From: Nitrincola schmidtii
GTDB taxonomy: Bacteria > Pseudomonadota > Gammaproteobacteria > Pseudomonadales > Balneatricaceae
Reading direction: 5' to 3'
Length of the DNA stretch: 64,000 nt
Assembly: GCF_008973715.1 (NCBI RefSeq)
Contig: NZ_WBOL01000002.1
Location: 186,001 to 250,000 of the forward strand
Positions 27,246 to 35,865 of the stretch are shown here, in pieces. Made by a program: the position numbers and the translations under genes. The first letter of the stretch is position 1. Each line of letters opens with the position of its first letter. Under the pieces are notes generated by a model. That model was given only the letters and a program-made list of their open reading frames with translations. It made no database searches and was not told the origin of the DNA.

Positions 27246-28175
27246 ATGTCCGCGCAAACCTTCCGACTTGTCACGCGCAGCGACTTTGATGGCTTAGTCT
27301 GTGCCGTGTTGCTGAAACATCTGAACTTGATTGATGACATCAAATTTGTGCATCCAAAGGATATGCAAGATGGTACGGTCGATATTACCGGAAATGATAT
27401 TTCAACCAACTTACCCTTTGTTGAAGGTGTTCATTTAGCGTTTGATCACCACTTGTCAGAAACGATTCGGAATGAAAAGCGCGATAATCACATCATTGAT
27501 CCAGATGCGCCTTCTGCTGCACGTGTTGTTTGGAAATACTACGGCGGCCATGATGCTTTTCCGGCTGAGTGGGATGAGATGATGGATGCTGTGGACAAGG
27601 GTGATTCTGCACAGTTTTCACCTGAGGAGGTTCTGAATCCTGCTGGTTGGCCATTGCTGAACTTCTTGATGGATGCTCGTACTGGTTTAGGTCGTTTCCG
27701 TGAATTTAGGATTTCTAACTACAATCTCATGATGGAGCTAATTGATTACTGTAAAAATCATACCATCGACAAAATTTTAGAACTGCCAGACGTTAAAGAA
27801 CGTGTAGACCTGTATTTCGAGCATGAAGAACTCTTTAAAGATCAGATTAAGCGTTGTGCTACCGTGCATAACAACCTAGTGGTGTTGGATCTTCGCAACG
27901 AAGAAACGATTTATGCGGGTAACCGCTTTATGATCTATGCCATGTATCCAGAATGTAATATTTCGATTCACGTGTTATGGGGACTTAAGCAGCAAAATAC
28001 GGTGTTTGCTACCGGTAAATCCATTTTTGATCGTAGTTCGAAAACGAATGTGGGCGAGCTGATGCTGAAGTATGGCGGTGGTGGTCACCATGCTGCTGGT
28101 ACCTGTCAGGTCACTAATGATCGTGCCGAAGCTGTTTTAGCCGAATTAGTTGCACAGATTAATCAAGATGGATAA
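27246..28175 (+). CDS. DHH-family phosphoesterase
   Basis: A 309-residue DHH/DHHA1 phosphohydrolase. The N-terminal DHH domain has TRSDFDGLVCAVLL (metal-binding aspartates at about 13 and 15) and FDHHLSE (about 68-74). The C-terminal DHHA1 domain ends in KYGGGGHHAAGTCQV, the substrate-phosphate loop. Relatives include exopolyphosphatases, RecJ-like nucleases and cyclic-dinucleotide or oligonucleotide phosphodiesterases. The spacing here resembles the proteins often labelled exopolyphosphatase-like, and I cannot choose among substrates. The ATG at 27246 has GGAGG upstream. Stand-alone gene between the RND cluster and ygiQ. Confidence 0.85.
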   Translation: MSAQTFRLVTRSDFDGLVCAVLLKHLNLIDDIKFVHPKDMQDGTVDITGNDISTNLPFVEGVHLAFDHHLSETIRNEKRDNHIIDPDAPSAARVVWKYYGGHDAFPAEWDEMMDAVDKGDSAQFSPEEVLNPAGWPLLNFLMDARTGLGRFREFRISNYNLMMELIDYCKNHTIDKILELPDVKERVDLYFEHEELFKDQIKRCATVHNNLVVLDLRNEETIYAGNRFMIYAMYPECNISIHVLWGLKQQNTVFATGKSIFDRSSKTNVGELMLKYGGGGHHAAGTCQVTNDRAEAVLAELVAQINQDG

Positions 28176-28240
28176 AGGATTAGTTGGTTAATTAATGATC
28201 ATTTTTTGCAGATAGGTTATCCCTCCGCGCTGAACTTCGT

Positions 28241-28271
28241 TATAATGCCTATGACTTAACCCATAGGCATT
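28241..28271 (+). promoter_or_regulatory. -10 element overlapping a perfect inverted repeat before ygiQ
   Basis: A consensus TATAAT (28241-28246) overlaps AATGCCTATG (28244-28253), which is perfectly complementary to CATAGGCATT (28262-28271) across an 8-base loop. No clear -35 is visible. The position, straddling -10 to about +20 of the ygiQ transcript, is that of an operator or an mRNA 5' stem-loop. Confidence 0.55.
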
Positions 28272-28280
28272 TCCCTCTCC

Positions 28281-30509
28281 ATGATTCATTCCAGTCACGC
28301 GCAATTCGTTACTCCCATAACCACTCAATCCAATCATCTGGCAGCTCCTTTTTTACCGATGAGTCGCAAAGAGATGCGGCAGTTAGGTTGGGATCAATGC
28401 GATATCATTATTGTGACAGGCGATGCCTATGTCGATCACCCTTCTTTTGGTATGGCGATCATTGGACGATTGTTGGAATCACAAGGCTTTAAAGTAGGCA
28501 TTATTGCCCAACCCGATTGGCAAAGTGCTGAGCCCTTTACCGTTCTAGGAAAGCCTCGGTTATTTTTTGGTATTGCTGCTGGCAACATGGATTCCATGAT
28601 TAACCGCTATACCGCAGATCGTAAAATTCGCTCAGATGATGCCTATACGCCGGGTAACAAAGCGGGTAAGCGTCCTGATCGTGCCAGTATTGTCTACAGC
28701 CAGCGCTGTCGAGAAGCCTACAAAGATGTCCCTCTTGTGTTAGGAGGTATTGAAGCTTCATTGAGACGTATTGCGCATTATGATTATTGGCAAGATAAAG
28801 TCAGACGATCGATTCTGTTAGATGCCCGAGCTGATCTCTTACTTTATGGCAATGCTGAACGGGCCATTGTCGAGTTGGCAAAACGGCTTGATGCAGGTGA
28901 AACGATTGATGCTATTCGTGATATTCGTGGTAGCGCTTTTGTTAGAAAAGATACACCAGAAGGTTGGATGGAGATAGATTCCACTCGAATTGATCGACCC
29001 GGTAAAGTGGATAAGATCATCAATCCTTATGTAAACACCCGTGATCTTCCCCAGTGTGAGATTGAGCAGTCAAACGCGTTGTCAGGCGAGACTGTAGAAA
29101 TGGATGCAGAGGATGAAGTTCAAATTTTGCATATCGAACCACGAGTTCGTTTAGATCGCAGCAAAACCGTCATCAGAATTCCTTCTTTTGAAAAAGTCAG
29201 TAAAGACCCGGTTCTTTATGCCCATGCCAGTCGAGTGTTGCATTTAGAGACAAATCCAGGGAACGCACGTGCGTTAGTTCAGCTGCATGGTGATCAGGAG
29301 GTTTGGCTGAATCCTCCTCCCATTCCGTTAACCACCGAAGAGATGGATGCCGTTTTTGATTTGCCCTATGCGCGAATACCGCATCCAGCTTACGGTAAAG
29401 AAGAGATTCCTGCGTATAAGATGATCCGCTTTTCGGTGAATATTATGCGCGGCTGTTTTGGTGGTTGTACCTTCTGCTCCATTACAGAACATGAAGGTCG
29501 CATTATTCAAAACCGCTCGCAGGGTTCTATTCTGCGTGAAATCGAAACGATTCGAGATAAGGTGCCAGGTTTTACCGGTGTGATATCAGATTTGGGTGGT
29601 CCAACTGCAAATATGTACCGCATCGCATGCAAAACCGCCGAGATAGAAGCTGCTTGTCGAAAGCCTTCTTGTGTGTATCCAGGAATTTGCCCCAATTTGA
29701 ATACTGATCATTCAGCGCTGACGCAGTTGTATCGTGAGGCGCGTCAGTTAAAAGGTGTGAAGAAAATTCTGATCGCTTCGGGTTTGCGTTACGACCTTGC
29801 CGTTAAAGATCCAGAGTATGTTAGAGAACTAGTCACTCATCATGTCGGCGGCTATTTGAAAATCGCTCCGGAACATACCGAGCGTGGACCGCTCGATAAA
29901 ATGATGAAGCCGGGTATTGGAAGTTATGATGCGTTTAAGAAAATGTTTGAACGCTTTTCTAAAGAAGCTGGTAAGGATCAGTTTTTAATACCCTATTTTA
30001 TCGCCGCTCATCCCGGAACAACGGATGAGGACATGTTGAATTTGGCGCTTTGGCTAAAACGTAACGGCTTTAAGGCAGATCAAGTTCAAGCCTTCTATCC
30101 ATCGCCGATGGCGACTGCGACCGCGATGTATCATACCGGCCGCAACCCTTTGCGCCGCTTAACTTATAAAAAGAGTGCGGAAAAAGTTGAAACAGCTAAA
30201 GGGGAGCGACAACGCCGTTTGCACAAGGCTTTTTTGAGATGGCATGATCCTGACAACTGGCCTTTGTTGCGCGAAGCGCTAAAAGAGATGGGGCAGGAAG
30301 CCTTAATTGGATCGGGTGAGATGCAGCTCATACCCGCTGAAGAAGCGGATGAACGCTCGTTCAAACGTCATTCCAATAAAGCGGGTATTCAGAAAGGCCG
30401 CTTATTAACACAGCACACAGGCTTGCCACCACGATCAAAAGGAGCGGTTAAACGTCCACATGCCAATAAACCTAAGCTAAATGCAGTAAAAAAAGGGCAG
30501 CGAGGCTGA
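28281..30509 (+). CDS. ygiQ: YgiQ family radical SAM protein
   Basis: A 742-residue radical S-adenosylmethionine protein of the YgiQ family. The N-terminal domain has [19 protein letters not shown] and [13 protein letters not shown]. The iron-sulphur cluster motif is CFGGCTFCS (CxxxCxxC, about residues 392-399), preceded by FSVNIMRG. The C-terminus is basic (KKGQRG). The reaction is not known to me. The family is widespread and conserved in length and sequence. It is a single gene, preceded by an unusual inverted repeat on its -10 and followed by another perfect inverted repeat (30536-30570). Confidence 0.94.
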   Translation: MIHSSHAQFVTPITTQSNHLAAPFLPMSRKEMRQLGWDQCDIIIVTGDAYVDHPSFGMAIIGRLLESQGFKVGIIAQPDWQSAEPFTVLGKPRLFFGIAAGNMDSMINRYTADRKIRSDDAYTPGNKAGKRPDRASIVYSQRCREAYKDVPLVLGGIEASLRRIAHYDYWQDKVRRSILLDARADLLLYGNAERAIVELAKRLDAGETIDAIRDIRGSAFVRKDTPEGWMEIDSTRIDRPGKVDKIINPYVNTRDLPQCEIEQSNALSGETVEMDAEDEVQILHIEPRVRLDRSKTVIRIPSFEKVSKDPVLYAHASRVLHLETNPGNARALVQLHGDQEVWLNPPPIPLTTEEMDAVFDLPYARIPHPAYGKEEIPAYKMIRFSVNIMRGCFGGCTFCSITEHEGRIIQNRSQGSILREIETIRDKVPGFTGVISDLGGPTANMYRIACKTAEIEAACRKPSCVYPGICPNLNTDHSALTQLYREARQLKGVKKILIASGLRYDLAVKDPEYVRELVTHHVGGYLKIAPEHTERGPLDKMMKPGIGSYDAFKKMFERFSKEAGKDQFLIPYFIAAHPGTTDEDMLNLALWLKRNGFKADQVQAFYPSPMATATAMYHTGRNPLRRLTYKKSAEKVETAKGERQRRLHKAFLRWHDPDNWPLLREALKEMGQEALIGSGEMQLIPAEEADERSFKRHSNKAGIQKGRLLTQHTGLPPRSKGAVKRPHANKPKLNAVKKGQRG

Positions 30510-30535
30510 TTTATTTAGGTAGATTGTTAAATATT

Positions 30536-30570
30536 CACCTGTTTTGCATTGTAATTCAGTAAAACAGGTG
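30536..30570. repeat. Perfect 10-base inverted repeat after ygiQ
   Basis: CACCTGTTTT (30536-30545) and AAAACAGGTG (30561-30570) flank a 15-base spacer. A second nested pair ATTCAC/GTGAAT lies just outside (30533-30538 and 30575-30580), and a TATAGT -10-like hexamer follows at 30571. There is no T-run. It may end ygiQ or serve as an operator for the cold-shock transcript. Confidence 0.5.
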
Positions 30571-30704
30571 TATAGTGAATGTATCAAGTGGTTTCCCAGC
30601 AGGCCCTTGTGTTTAGATTGATTGTTAAACTGATAAAGTTTTACTTTCTATGTTTTGACTGGGTTTCCAGCATTATCGCTGGTGTTAGAGTAAAAGATAT
30701 TTTG

Positions 30705-30956
30705 ATGCAATTATACACAAGCAAACTGCGGTTTGCACAAGATAGCAGCAACACCCCGCTATCTACATTAGATACAGGCACTAAGCCAATCAGGCTTCTT
30801 CGTACAATCTCTCGTTTGAATACACCTCTTACGATTAATCAGACCTTTTGTTCAAAATCAATGAATTTGACAGTAGCTTCTGTGAGCGCGACTTTGCCTA
30901 ATATTCAGCATCAAAAAGTATTTCAAGAAATGAATTTTGAAGAGGCGGCTGTATAG
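30705..30956 (+). CDS. Hypothetical small protein in csp leader region
   Basis: An 83-codon open frame from ATG 30705 (it also extends in frame upstream to 30579). It reads MQLYTSKLRFAQDSS at the start and ends in FEEAAV. I recognise no domain, membrane segment or signal peptide, and the composition (many S, T, L, Q) is not strongly protein-like. The ribosome-binding site is weak. It fills most of the 577-base space before the cold-shock gene and may simply be an open frame within a long untranslated leader. Its reality is doubtful. Confidence 0.25.
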   Translation: MQLYTSKLRFAQDSSNTPLSTLDTGTKPIRLLRTISRLNTPLTINQTFCSKSMNLTVASVSATLPNIQHQKVFQEMNFEEAAV

Positions 30957-30981
30957 CCTTCACTTCACCACAGAGTTCAGT

Positions 30982-31061
30982 GTTATCAGATTGATCTGGT
31001 AACAGGAACAGAAACGAGATTGGATAATCCAATCTTTTGAAAAAAATGCCAACTAATGGCA
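30982..31061 (+). promoter_or_regulatory. Three consecutive hairpins in cold-shock mRNA leader
   Basis: Hairpin 1: GTTATCAGAT (30982-30991) with ATCTGGTAAC (30994-31003), one G-U pair. Hairpin 2: AGATTGGA (31017-31024) with TCCAATCT (31028-31035), followed by TTT. Hairpin 3: TGCCA (31047-31051) with TGGCA (31057-31061). They end 25 bases before the csp ATG. Cold-shock genes commonly have long structured leaders that act as thermosensors, so a like role is inferred here. Confidence 0.55.
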
Positions 31062-31086
31062 ATTATGTAAAAGAAAGAGGCAAGAC

Positions 31087-31296
31087 ATGTCACAGCAAGT
31101 TACCGGTACCGTAAAATGGTTCAACGATGAGAAAGGATTCGGTTTTATCCAACAGGAAAACGGTCCGGATGTATTCGTACACTTCCGTGCAATCAATGGC
31201 ACAGGTCGTCGTACCCTTCATGAAAACCAGCAGGTCATGTTCGAAGTGACTCAGGGCCAGAAAGGTCCTCAGGCTGAGAACGTAACCCTAGTCTAA
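31087..31296 (+). CDS. Cold-shock domain protein
   Basis: A 69-residue single cold-shock domain (OB fold) that binds single-stranded RNA or DNA and melts mRNA structure. It contains the RNP1 motif KGFGFIQ and RNP2 VFVHF, starting with [15 protein letters not shown]. Length fits CspA-family proteins. AGAGGC precedes the ATG. The leader is long and structured and a strong terminator follows, so it is an independent transcript. Whether it is cold-induced or constitutive cannot be told. Confidence 0.97.
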   Translation: MSQQVTGTVKWFNDEKGFGFIQQENGPDVFVHFRAINGTGRRTLHENQQVMFEVTQGQKGPQAENVTLV

Positions 31297-31320
31297 TTAA
31301 TACATTAGATCTGGTTGCAG

Positions 31321-31350
31321 ACGGCGGACCTTGTGTCCGCCGTTTTATTT
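31321..31350 (+). terminator. Rho-independent terminator of csp
   Basis: ACGGCGGAC (31321-31329) and GTCCGCCGT (31335-31343) form a perfect GC-rich stem with a five-base loop, followed by TTTATTTTA. A textbook intrinsic terminator 25 bases after the cold-shock stop. Confidence 0.92.
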
Positions 31351-31461
31351 TACCGCTTCACCCCCCCCTTGTTTTAAAAAGCCCATAGTAATCAACCGTG
31401 TTCCCTCAAGGCTGAATCGTTTATTATATAAATGATTGTATTAGCAAATTTTGGAGGAATT

Positions 31462-31908
31462 ATGGTGAGCGTGTTACTGGTGGTCGGTTCTGTATATGGT
31501 AATAGCTCTTCAGTTGCAGAAGAATGTGCTGAATTGTTGCGCAGTGCAGGGCATGAAGCTGATATTCTTTCTAATGCTTCCTTAAATGATTTAAAAGTCC
31601 GTCCTGATTCTGTGTTGCTCGTATGTACCTCCACAACTGGTCAGGGTGAAATTCCTGATAACATCTATCCCTTAGTTAATGAACTACGTGAGAGCTTCCC
31701 ATTAATGCCTGATCGTCGTTACGGTGTGATCGCGTTGGGCGATAGTTCTTATGAAACCTTTGCGGATGCTGGGCGCCAAGTAGATGAGTTACTACAAGAA
31801 CTCCAAGCTAAACGCATCGGTGAAGTGCTGTATATCGATGCCTGTGAAACCGCAGACCCTGAAGGTACGGCAATTGAGTGGATGCGTGAATGGATGAAGG
31901 CGCTCTAG
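31462..31908 (+). CDS. Small flavodoxin-domain protein (MioC-like)
   Basis: A 148-residue short-chain flavodoxin. The FMN phosphate loop is GSVYGNSSSVAEE (about 8-20), with isoalloxazine-contacting loops TSTTGQGEIPDNI (about 57-69) and ALGDSSYETFADAG (about 91-104). The size and TGQGEIPDN motif match MioC, a flavodoxin implicated as an electron carrier for biotin synthase, or the FMN domain of sulphite-reductase-like proteins. I start at the ATG at 31462 because GGAGG lies 4 bases upstream. An in-frame ATT start further upstream is not credible. Stand-alone gene convergent with the nitroreductase. Confidence 0.9.
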   Translation: MVSVLLVVGSVYGNSSSVAEECAELLRSAGHEADILSNASLNDLKVRPDSVLLVCTSTTGQGEIPDNIYPLVNELRESFPLMPDRRYGVIALGDSSYETFADAGRQVDELLQELQAKRIGEVLYIDACETADPEGTAIEWMREWMKAL

Positions 31909-31962
31909 TAAGATCAAACTATTCGCTCACTTTCCTGCTTCTCGATCGGAAATGTTGAACAG

Positions 31963-31991
31963 GCTAGGCTCAGGTATGACCAGAGCCTAGC
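31963..31991. terminator. Hairpin between flavodoxin and nitroreductase genes
   Basis: GCTAGGCTC (31963-31971) pairs perfectly with GAGCCTAGC (31983-31991), and two further G-C pairs are possible inside. It lies between convergent genes and has no T-run. A direct repeat AGTGCTTGAA (31992-32001 and 32008-32017) follows immediately. Probably a bidirectional transcript end. Confidence 0.5.
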
Positions 31992-32035
31992 AGTGCTTGA
32001 AGTTAGTAGTGCTTGAAATGCTGACGGTTATAGCT

Positions 32036-32776
32036 TTAGCGCTTTAAAAAGCCTTGGCTTTGCAAGTATTCAAGCATGTGTGGTCGAGCCTCTTTGACCA
32101 GCATCCCAGCTATCTGATCACTCCAACCCATCACCTTGTTGCCGCCAGTTCGAGTTTGGTAGTAGTTTGAAACTTCTTTATCGTATTCTTTAATAGCCTC
32201 TAAGTCGCCAGTATCATCATAACGATCTTGTTTCAGAATCACTGATAAGGGAAGGCGCGGTTTCACCTCGGGATCTTGATCTGGATACCCTAAGCACATG
32301 CCAAATACCGGATAAACAAGATGTGGAAGCTCTAAGATTTCGGTAACACGAGCGATTTGATTTCGTAGGCCACCAATATAGCAAATTCCCAAACCTATGG
32401 ATTCCGCAGCAATCGTAGCGTTTTGTGCAAATAGTGCACAGTCAACGGTGGCAGTGATAAATTGTTCTGTAAATCCGCTCAGCATCTCACTTTCATGTAA
32501 ATCACACATCTGTTGATGACGTTGCATATCTGCGCAAAACACCAAAAAAACGGGAGCGGTTTCAACATAGGCTTGATTTCCCGCGCATTCAGCTAGTTGT
32601 GCACGTTTAGCTGGATCAGTCACCTGTATCACAGTACAGGCTTGAATAAAGCTAGAGGTTGCTGCGGCTTGACCTGCTTCGATTAAGCTTTCAATACATG
32701 CAGGCGATACTGGACGATCGGTAAATTTGCGAATAGAGCGATGCTGTTTCAAGAGAGCAAGAACGTCTTGTGTCAT
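32036..32776 (-). CDS. nfsA: Oxygen-insensitive NADPH nitroreductase (NfsA family)
   Basis: A 246-residue flavoprotein of the NfsA/FRP nitroreductase family, reducing nitroaromatics, quinones or flavins with NADPH. The N-terminal HRSIRKFTDRPV is the FMN-binding signature, followed by AATSSFIQACTVIQV, QAYVETAPVFLVFCAD and GLGICYIGGLRNQ. The C-terminal basic region HMLEYLQSQGFLKR resembles the dimer tail of NfsA. Length equals E. coli NfsA (240). Single gene, separated from the PRPP-synthetase gene by 42 bases on the same strand, so co-transcription is possible. Confidence 0.9.
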   Translation of the reverse strand: MTQDVLALLKQHRSIRKFTDRPVSPACIESLIEAGQAAATSSFIQACTVIQVTDPAKRAQLAECAGNQAYVETAPVFLVFCADMQRHQQMCDLHESEMLSGFTEQFITATVDCALFAQNATIAAESIGLGICYIGGLRNQIARVTEILELPHLVYPVFGMCLGYPDQDPEVKPRLPLSVILKQDRYDDTGDLEAIKEYDKEVSNYYQTRTGGNKVMGWSDQIAGMLVKEARPHMLEYLQSQGFLKR

Positions 32777-32818
32777 GTCGAATATTTTCCTATCTGTGTC
32801 AGGTTTAAGCTTGGCTAC

Positions 32819-33709
32819 TTAGCCCTTTAGCTGAAGTTGACGCACGGCATTTGCCAGCGCAGATCCTGTCTCAATTTTATTACTGATATGAGGAATGCAA
32901 TCGGTGGTGACCACATTAGCCTTTTCACTCAGTTGTGTATAGGCGCTACCTGCGAAAATACCATGTACGCCGATGGCGGTTGTTCGGCTTAACCCGGAAT
33001 GATCAAGATGAGCAATTGTTTCTAACATGGTTCGACCACTGGAAATAATGTCATCAACTAAAACGGGTTGATGATCTTTATAGGGTTCAAGTTCCGGGAT
33101 GGATACCGACACTTGATAGTCGCCAAATCGCTGCTTTTCTAAAATTTGAAAAGGAGCATTCGCTAAGCGTGCCACTTCTGAAACCCATTGCTCGCTTTCG
33201 CTATCGGGTCCGATTAATACAGGGTTTTGTATATTTTTGGCAATCCAGTCGGCAATTAATGGCGCTGCTTGAACGACAAGCGTAGGAATCGAGTATATTT
33301 CTGATAGTGAATGATAGCGATGCAGGTGAGGATCAATGGTAATTAAACCGTCAACTGCCTGAGAGAGTAGCCGTGCAAAAGGTTTGGAGCTAACGCATTC
33401 GCCCTCATGGAAACGCTTGTCTTGCCGCATATAAGCCAAGTAGGGTGTAACCAATAACACCTGACTGGCTCCTAACTCGCGAAGTGTATCGGCTAAGAAA
33501 ATTAACCTGAGGGTTTTCTTATCGGGTTGAAACAGGTTGCAAAAAATAACGCATTGACGATTTTTGCAAGCATCATGAATACGTAAGTAACTTTCGCCAT
33601 CAGGAAAATGTCGAACTTCTAAAGTACCTGCTTCAGCCTCAAGTGTTCGGCAAATATGAGCTGCGAGGGCTGTATCAGAATCCAGATTGTAAAAAAGTGT
33701 GCTCATCAT
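32819..33709 (-). CDS. PRPP synthetase-like protein (class III-like)
   Basis: A 296-residue ribose-phosphate diphosphokinase family member. Visible motifs are the NFxxPD equivalent RHFPDGESYLRI, the ATP/regulatory segment YLAYMRQDKRFHEGE, TIDPHLHRYHSL (HxH metal site), the flexible catalytic loop EKQRFGDYQV, and the PRPP-binding loop PVLVDDIISSGRTM. Its divergence from canonical bacterial Prs (about 315 residues, VVDDMVDTAGT) suggests the shorter archaeal/plant-like class. The start overlaps the phosphorylase gene stop by four bases, so the two function together, probably in nucleotide ribose salvage. It is unlikely to be the only PRPP synthetase of the cell. Confidence 0.85.
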   Translation of the reverse strand: MMSTLFYNLDSDTALAAHICRTLEAEAGTLEVRHFPDGESYLRIHDACKNRQCVIFCNLFQPDKKTLRLIFLADTLRELGASQVLLVTPYLAYMRQDKRFHEGECVSSKPFARLLSQAVDGLITIDPHLHRYHSLSEIYSIPTLVVQAAPLIADWIAKNIQNPVLIGPDSESEQWVSEVARLANAPFQILEKQRFGDYQVSVSIPELEPYKDHQPVLVDDIISSGRTMLETIAHLDHSGLSRTTAIGVHGIFAGSAYTQLSEKANVVTTDCIPHISNKIETGSALANAVRQLQLKG

Positions 33710-35268
33710 GCTTCCTTATCGTTATCGTTATCGGTGTCGTCGATCGATTCAGCAGGGGAAAGTGAAATAACATCGGTGTGTTCACTCAAGTAGTCCACGG
33801 CATAGTTCAACTCACCTACGCTTTCTGCATGAATCGTCATTAGAGGAGTACCTTGGGTAACCCTTTGTTGCAGATGGACATGCATCTCAACACCTGCCGC
33901 TGGATCAGCTGGCGCACCCGCCAGTTTAGCAACCTTGGATAACTTGCGATTATCGATATTAGTGACAATGCCATCCTGTTTACAGATCAATGCGAAGCGA
34001 TAGGGTGCTATGGGCGGTGTTTTCAACCCACCTTGAGCGGCACAGATGGCCATAAATTTATTCCACGCGGCACCTGATTCCAGAACTTTTAGTGCTGTTC
34101 TTTTTCCTTCCCCGGGTTTCATCTGTTGAACCATTTCCAGCATTTCGCCTGCAATTAATGCCGCACGATCACGCAAGTCGTTGGGTGCGTCCGGTTGGTT
34201 TTGCAGTACCGCTAGAATATCTCTGGCTTCTAATGCCGGGCCGATTCCACGACCCACCGGTTGAGATCCATCGGTAAACAGAATACGAATATTTAAGTTG
34301 AGTTGTTCGGCGACTGCTCTAAAACTGGCGGCTAATTTTTCTGCGGCATCTTGACTGCGAACCTTTGCGGTTGGGCCTACCGGAATATCAATCAACACAT
34401 GCGTTGCCCCTGCTGCTATTTTTTTTGATAACACTGAGGCAATTAACTGTCCTTCGCTATCAATATCCAGTGCCCGTTCTACTTGTATTAATAGATCATC
34501 AGCAGGGCTCAGTTTTACTGAACCACCCCAAGCCAAGCAGCCACCTACTTGACCCACCACTTTTCTCATCTCATCCAAAGACAAGCTCACCTCTGTGAGA
34601 GTTTCCATGGTATCAGCCGTACCCGCAGGAGAGGTAATGGCTCGAGATGAGGTTTTGGGTATGGTAATGCCGCAGGCGGTTAAAATAGAGATAACAATCG
34701 GCGTTGTGCGATTACCTGGCAACCCACCCACACAGTGTTTATCCAGTACCACGGGGAGTTGCCAGTCGATACGACTACCAGACTCGACCATGGCGCGCGT
34801 TAAAGACGTGATTTCATCATCGTTTAATTTTTCATCACCACAGGCGGTAATAAAAGCGGCAAGATGAACTTCAGCATACTGTCCTGCAATAATGTCATTA
34901 ATGATTTCGCTAAATTGATCTTGATTTAGAGAGTGTCCGTAAACTTTAGCACGCACATGCGAAAGTGACTGAACCGGACGAGGATGTGAAAGCCAAACGG
35001 GTGCGTCTGGTTCAATATTTAAACGACGCCATGCCGCTTCAGAGAAGCCGACTTCATCGTCAGCGATTAAGTCACTGGTGATGATATTCAGTGATGCAAC
35101 AATAGACTTATCGCCGTGGCTTGTCGCCAGTATACGAGAGAGGCTTTCAAAGCCCTCAGATCGGCACACAGGACTTTCGGCACGTAGATAAAGGGTGGGT
35201 TCATGATGGGTGTCGATGCCCATTCGCCTTGCTCGCAATGGCGCCATGCGTTCAGGAATAAAATTCAT
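33706..35268 (-). CDS. AMP/thymidine phosphorylase family protein
   Basis: A 520-residue nucleoside or nucleotide phosphorylase of the type associated with archaeal AMP phosphorylase. It has an N-terminal extension of about 85 residues absent from E. coli DeoA, the phosphate-binding DKHCVGGLPGNRTTPI (DKHxxGG), KTSSRAITSPAGTADTMETL and a C-terminal LHxxxxG-type domain with KLAGAPADPAAGVEM. The longer extension and TSSRAITSPAGTADT block favour a nucleoside-5'-monophosphate substrate yielding ribose-1,5-bisphosphate, but thymidine cannot be excluded. I start at the ATG at 35268. An in-frame GTG at 35304 would add 12 residues. Neither has an ideal ribosome-binding site. Confidence 0.85.
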   Translation of the reverse strand: MNFIPERMAPLRARRMGIDTHHEPTLYLRAESPVCRSEGFESLSRILATSHGDKSIVASLNIITSDLIADDEVGFSEAAWRRLNIEPDAPVWLSHPRPVQSLSHVRAKVYGHSLNQDQFSEIINDIIAGQYAEVHLAAFITACGDEKLNDDEITSLTRAMVESGSRIDWQLPVVLDKHCVGGLPGNRTTPIVISILTACGITIPKTSSRAITSPAGTADTMETLTEVSLSLDEMRKVVGQVGGCLAWGGSVKLSPADDLLIQVERALDIDSEGQLIASVLSKKIAAGATHVLIDIPVGPTAKVRSQDAAEKLAASFRAVAEQLNLNIRILFTDGSQPVGRGIGPALEARDILAVLQNQPDAPNDLRDRAALIAGEMLEMVQQMKPGEGKRTALKVLESGAAWNKFMAICAAQGGLKTPPIAPYRFALICKQDGIVTNIDNRKLSKVAKLAGAPADPAAGVEMHVHLQQRVTQGTPLMTIHAESVGELNYAVDYLSEHTDVISLSPAESIDDTDNDNDKEA

Positions 35269-35418
35269 ACAGAGGCACTTACCTTTAAATGAGTGGGTTA
35301 TCACCTAGTCAGACAACCTAACACTATTCAGCTAATGTTTTAAAATGTAGTTTATGCTGAAGATATTATGGCTCTAATTAAAGCTGACCCTAAGCAGGTT
35401 GGCAATGAGGGGATCAAC

Positions 35419-35775
35419 ATGGATAAGCCTAAAGTGAATCAAGAATGTAACTTTTGCCGAGCTGATGCCACTAAGTTAAGTGCTGATCAGATTCGCCAGG
35501 AACTTAGTGTTGTGCCGGATTGGCAAGCAGAAGAGGTCAATAATACCACTCGTTTAACGCGTACTTTTTCTTTTCCTAATTTTGAGAAAGCTCTGGCTTT
35601 TACCAACCGTGTCGGGGAATTTGCTGAGTCGATAGGCCATCATCCTGACTTGTTAACCCGATGGGGAAGTGTGACGGTGACGTGGTATACCCATAAAATC
35701 GGTGGTGTACAACAGGGGGACTTTCTCTGTGCTATCGAAACAGAATTACTCTATGCCAAAATGAACAGTAATTAG
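35419..35775 (+). CDS. phhB: 4a-hydroxytetrahydrobiopterin dehydratase
   Basis: PhhB dehydrates the 4a-carbinolamine produced by phenylalanine hydroxylase, recycling the pterin cofactor. It is also known as DCoH. The 118 residues show the family core: FSFPNFEKALAFTNRVGEFAESIGHHPDL with the EsixHHP catalytic histidines, then WYTHKIGGV. I chose the ATG at 35419 because GAGGGG lies six bases upstream. An ATG 51 bases earlier is in frame but less well supported. No phenylalanine hydroxylase gene is adjacent. It is divergent from the phosphorylase operon. Confidence 0.92.
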   Translation: MDKPKVNQECNFCRADATKLSADQIRQELSVVPDWQAEEVNNTTRLTRTFSFPNFEKALAFTNRVGEFAESIGHHPDLLTRWGSVTVTWYTHKIGGVQQGDFLCAIETELLYAKMNSN

Positions 35776-35865
35776 TCTCGACAGCGGTTCGCTGATGTCA
35801 GCCTTCCTGTTAAGATAGCGACTGTTGAAAATAATGTCTCTAGATAATAGGAAAGATACTGAATT

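Noticed and set aside
34092-34867. Several plus-strand frames opposite the phosphorylase gene
   Set aside because: They are antisense shadows of a long gene with strong family motifs.
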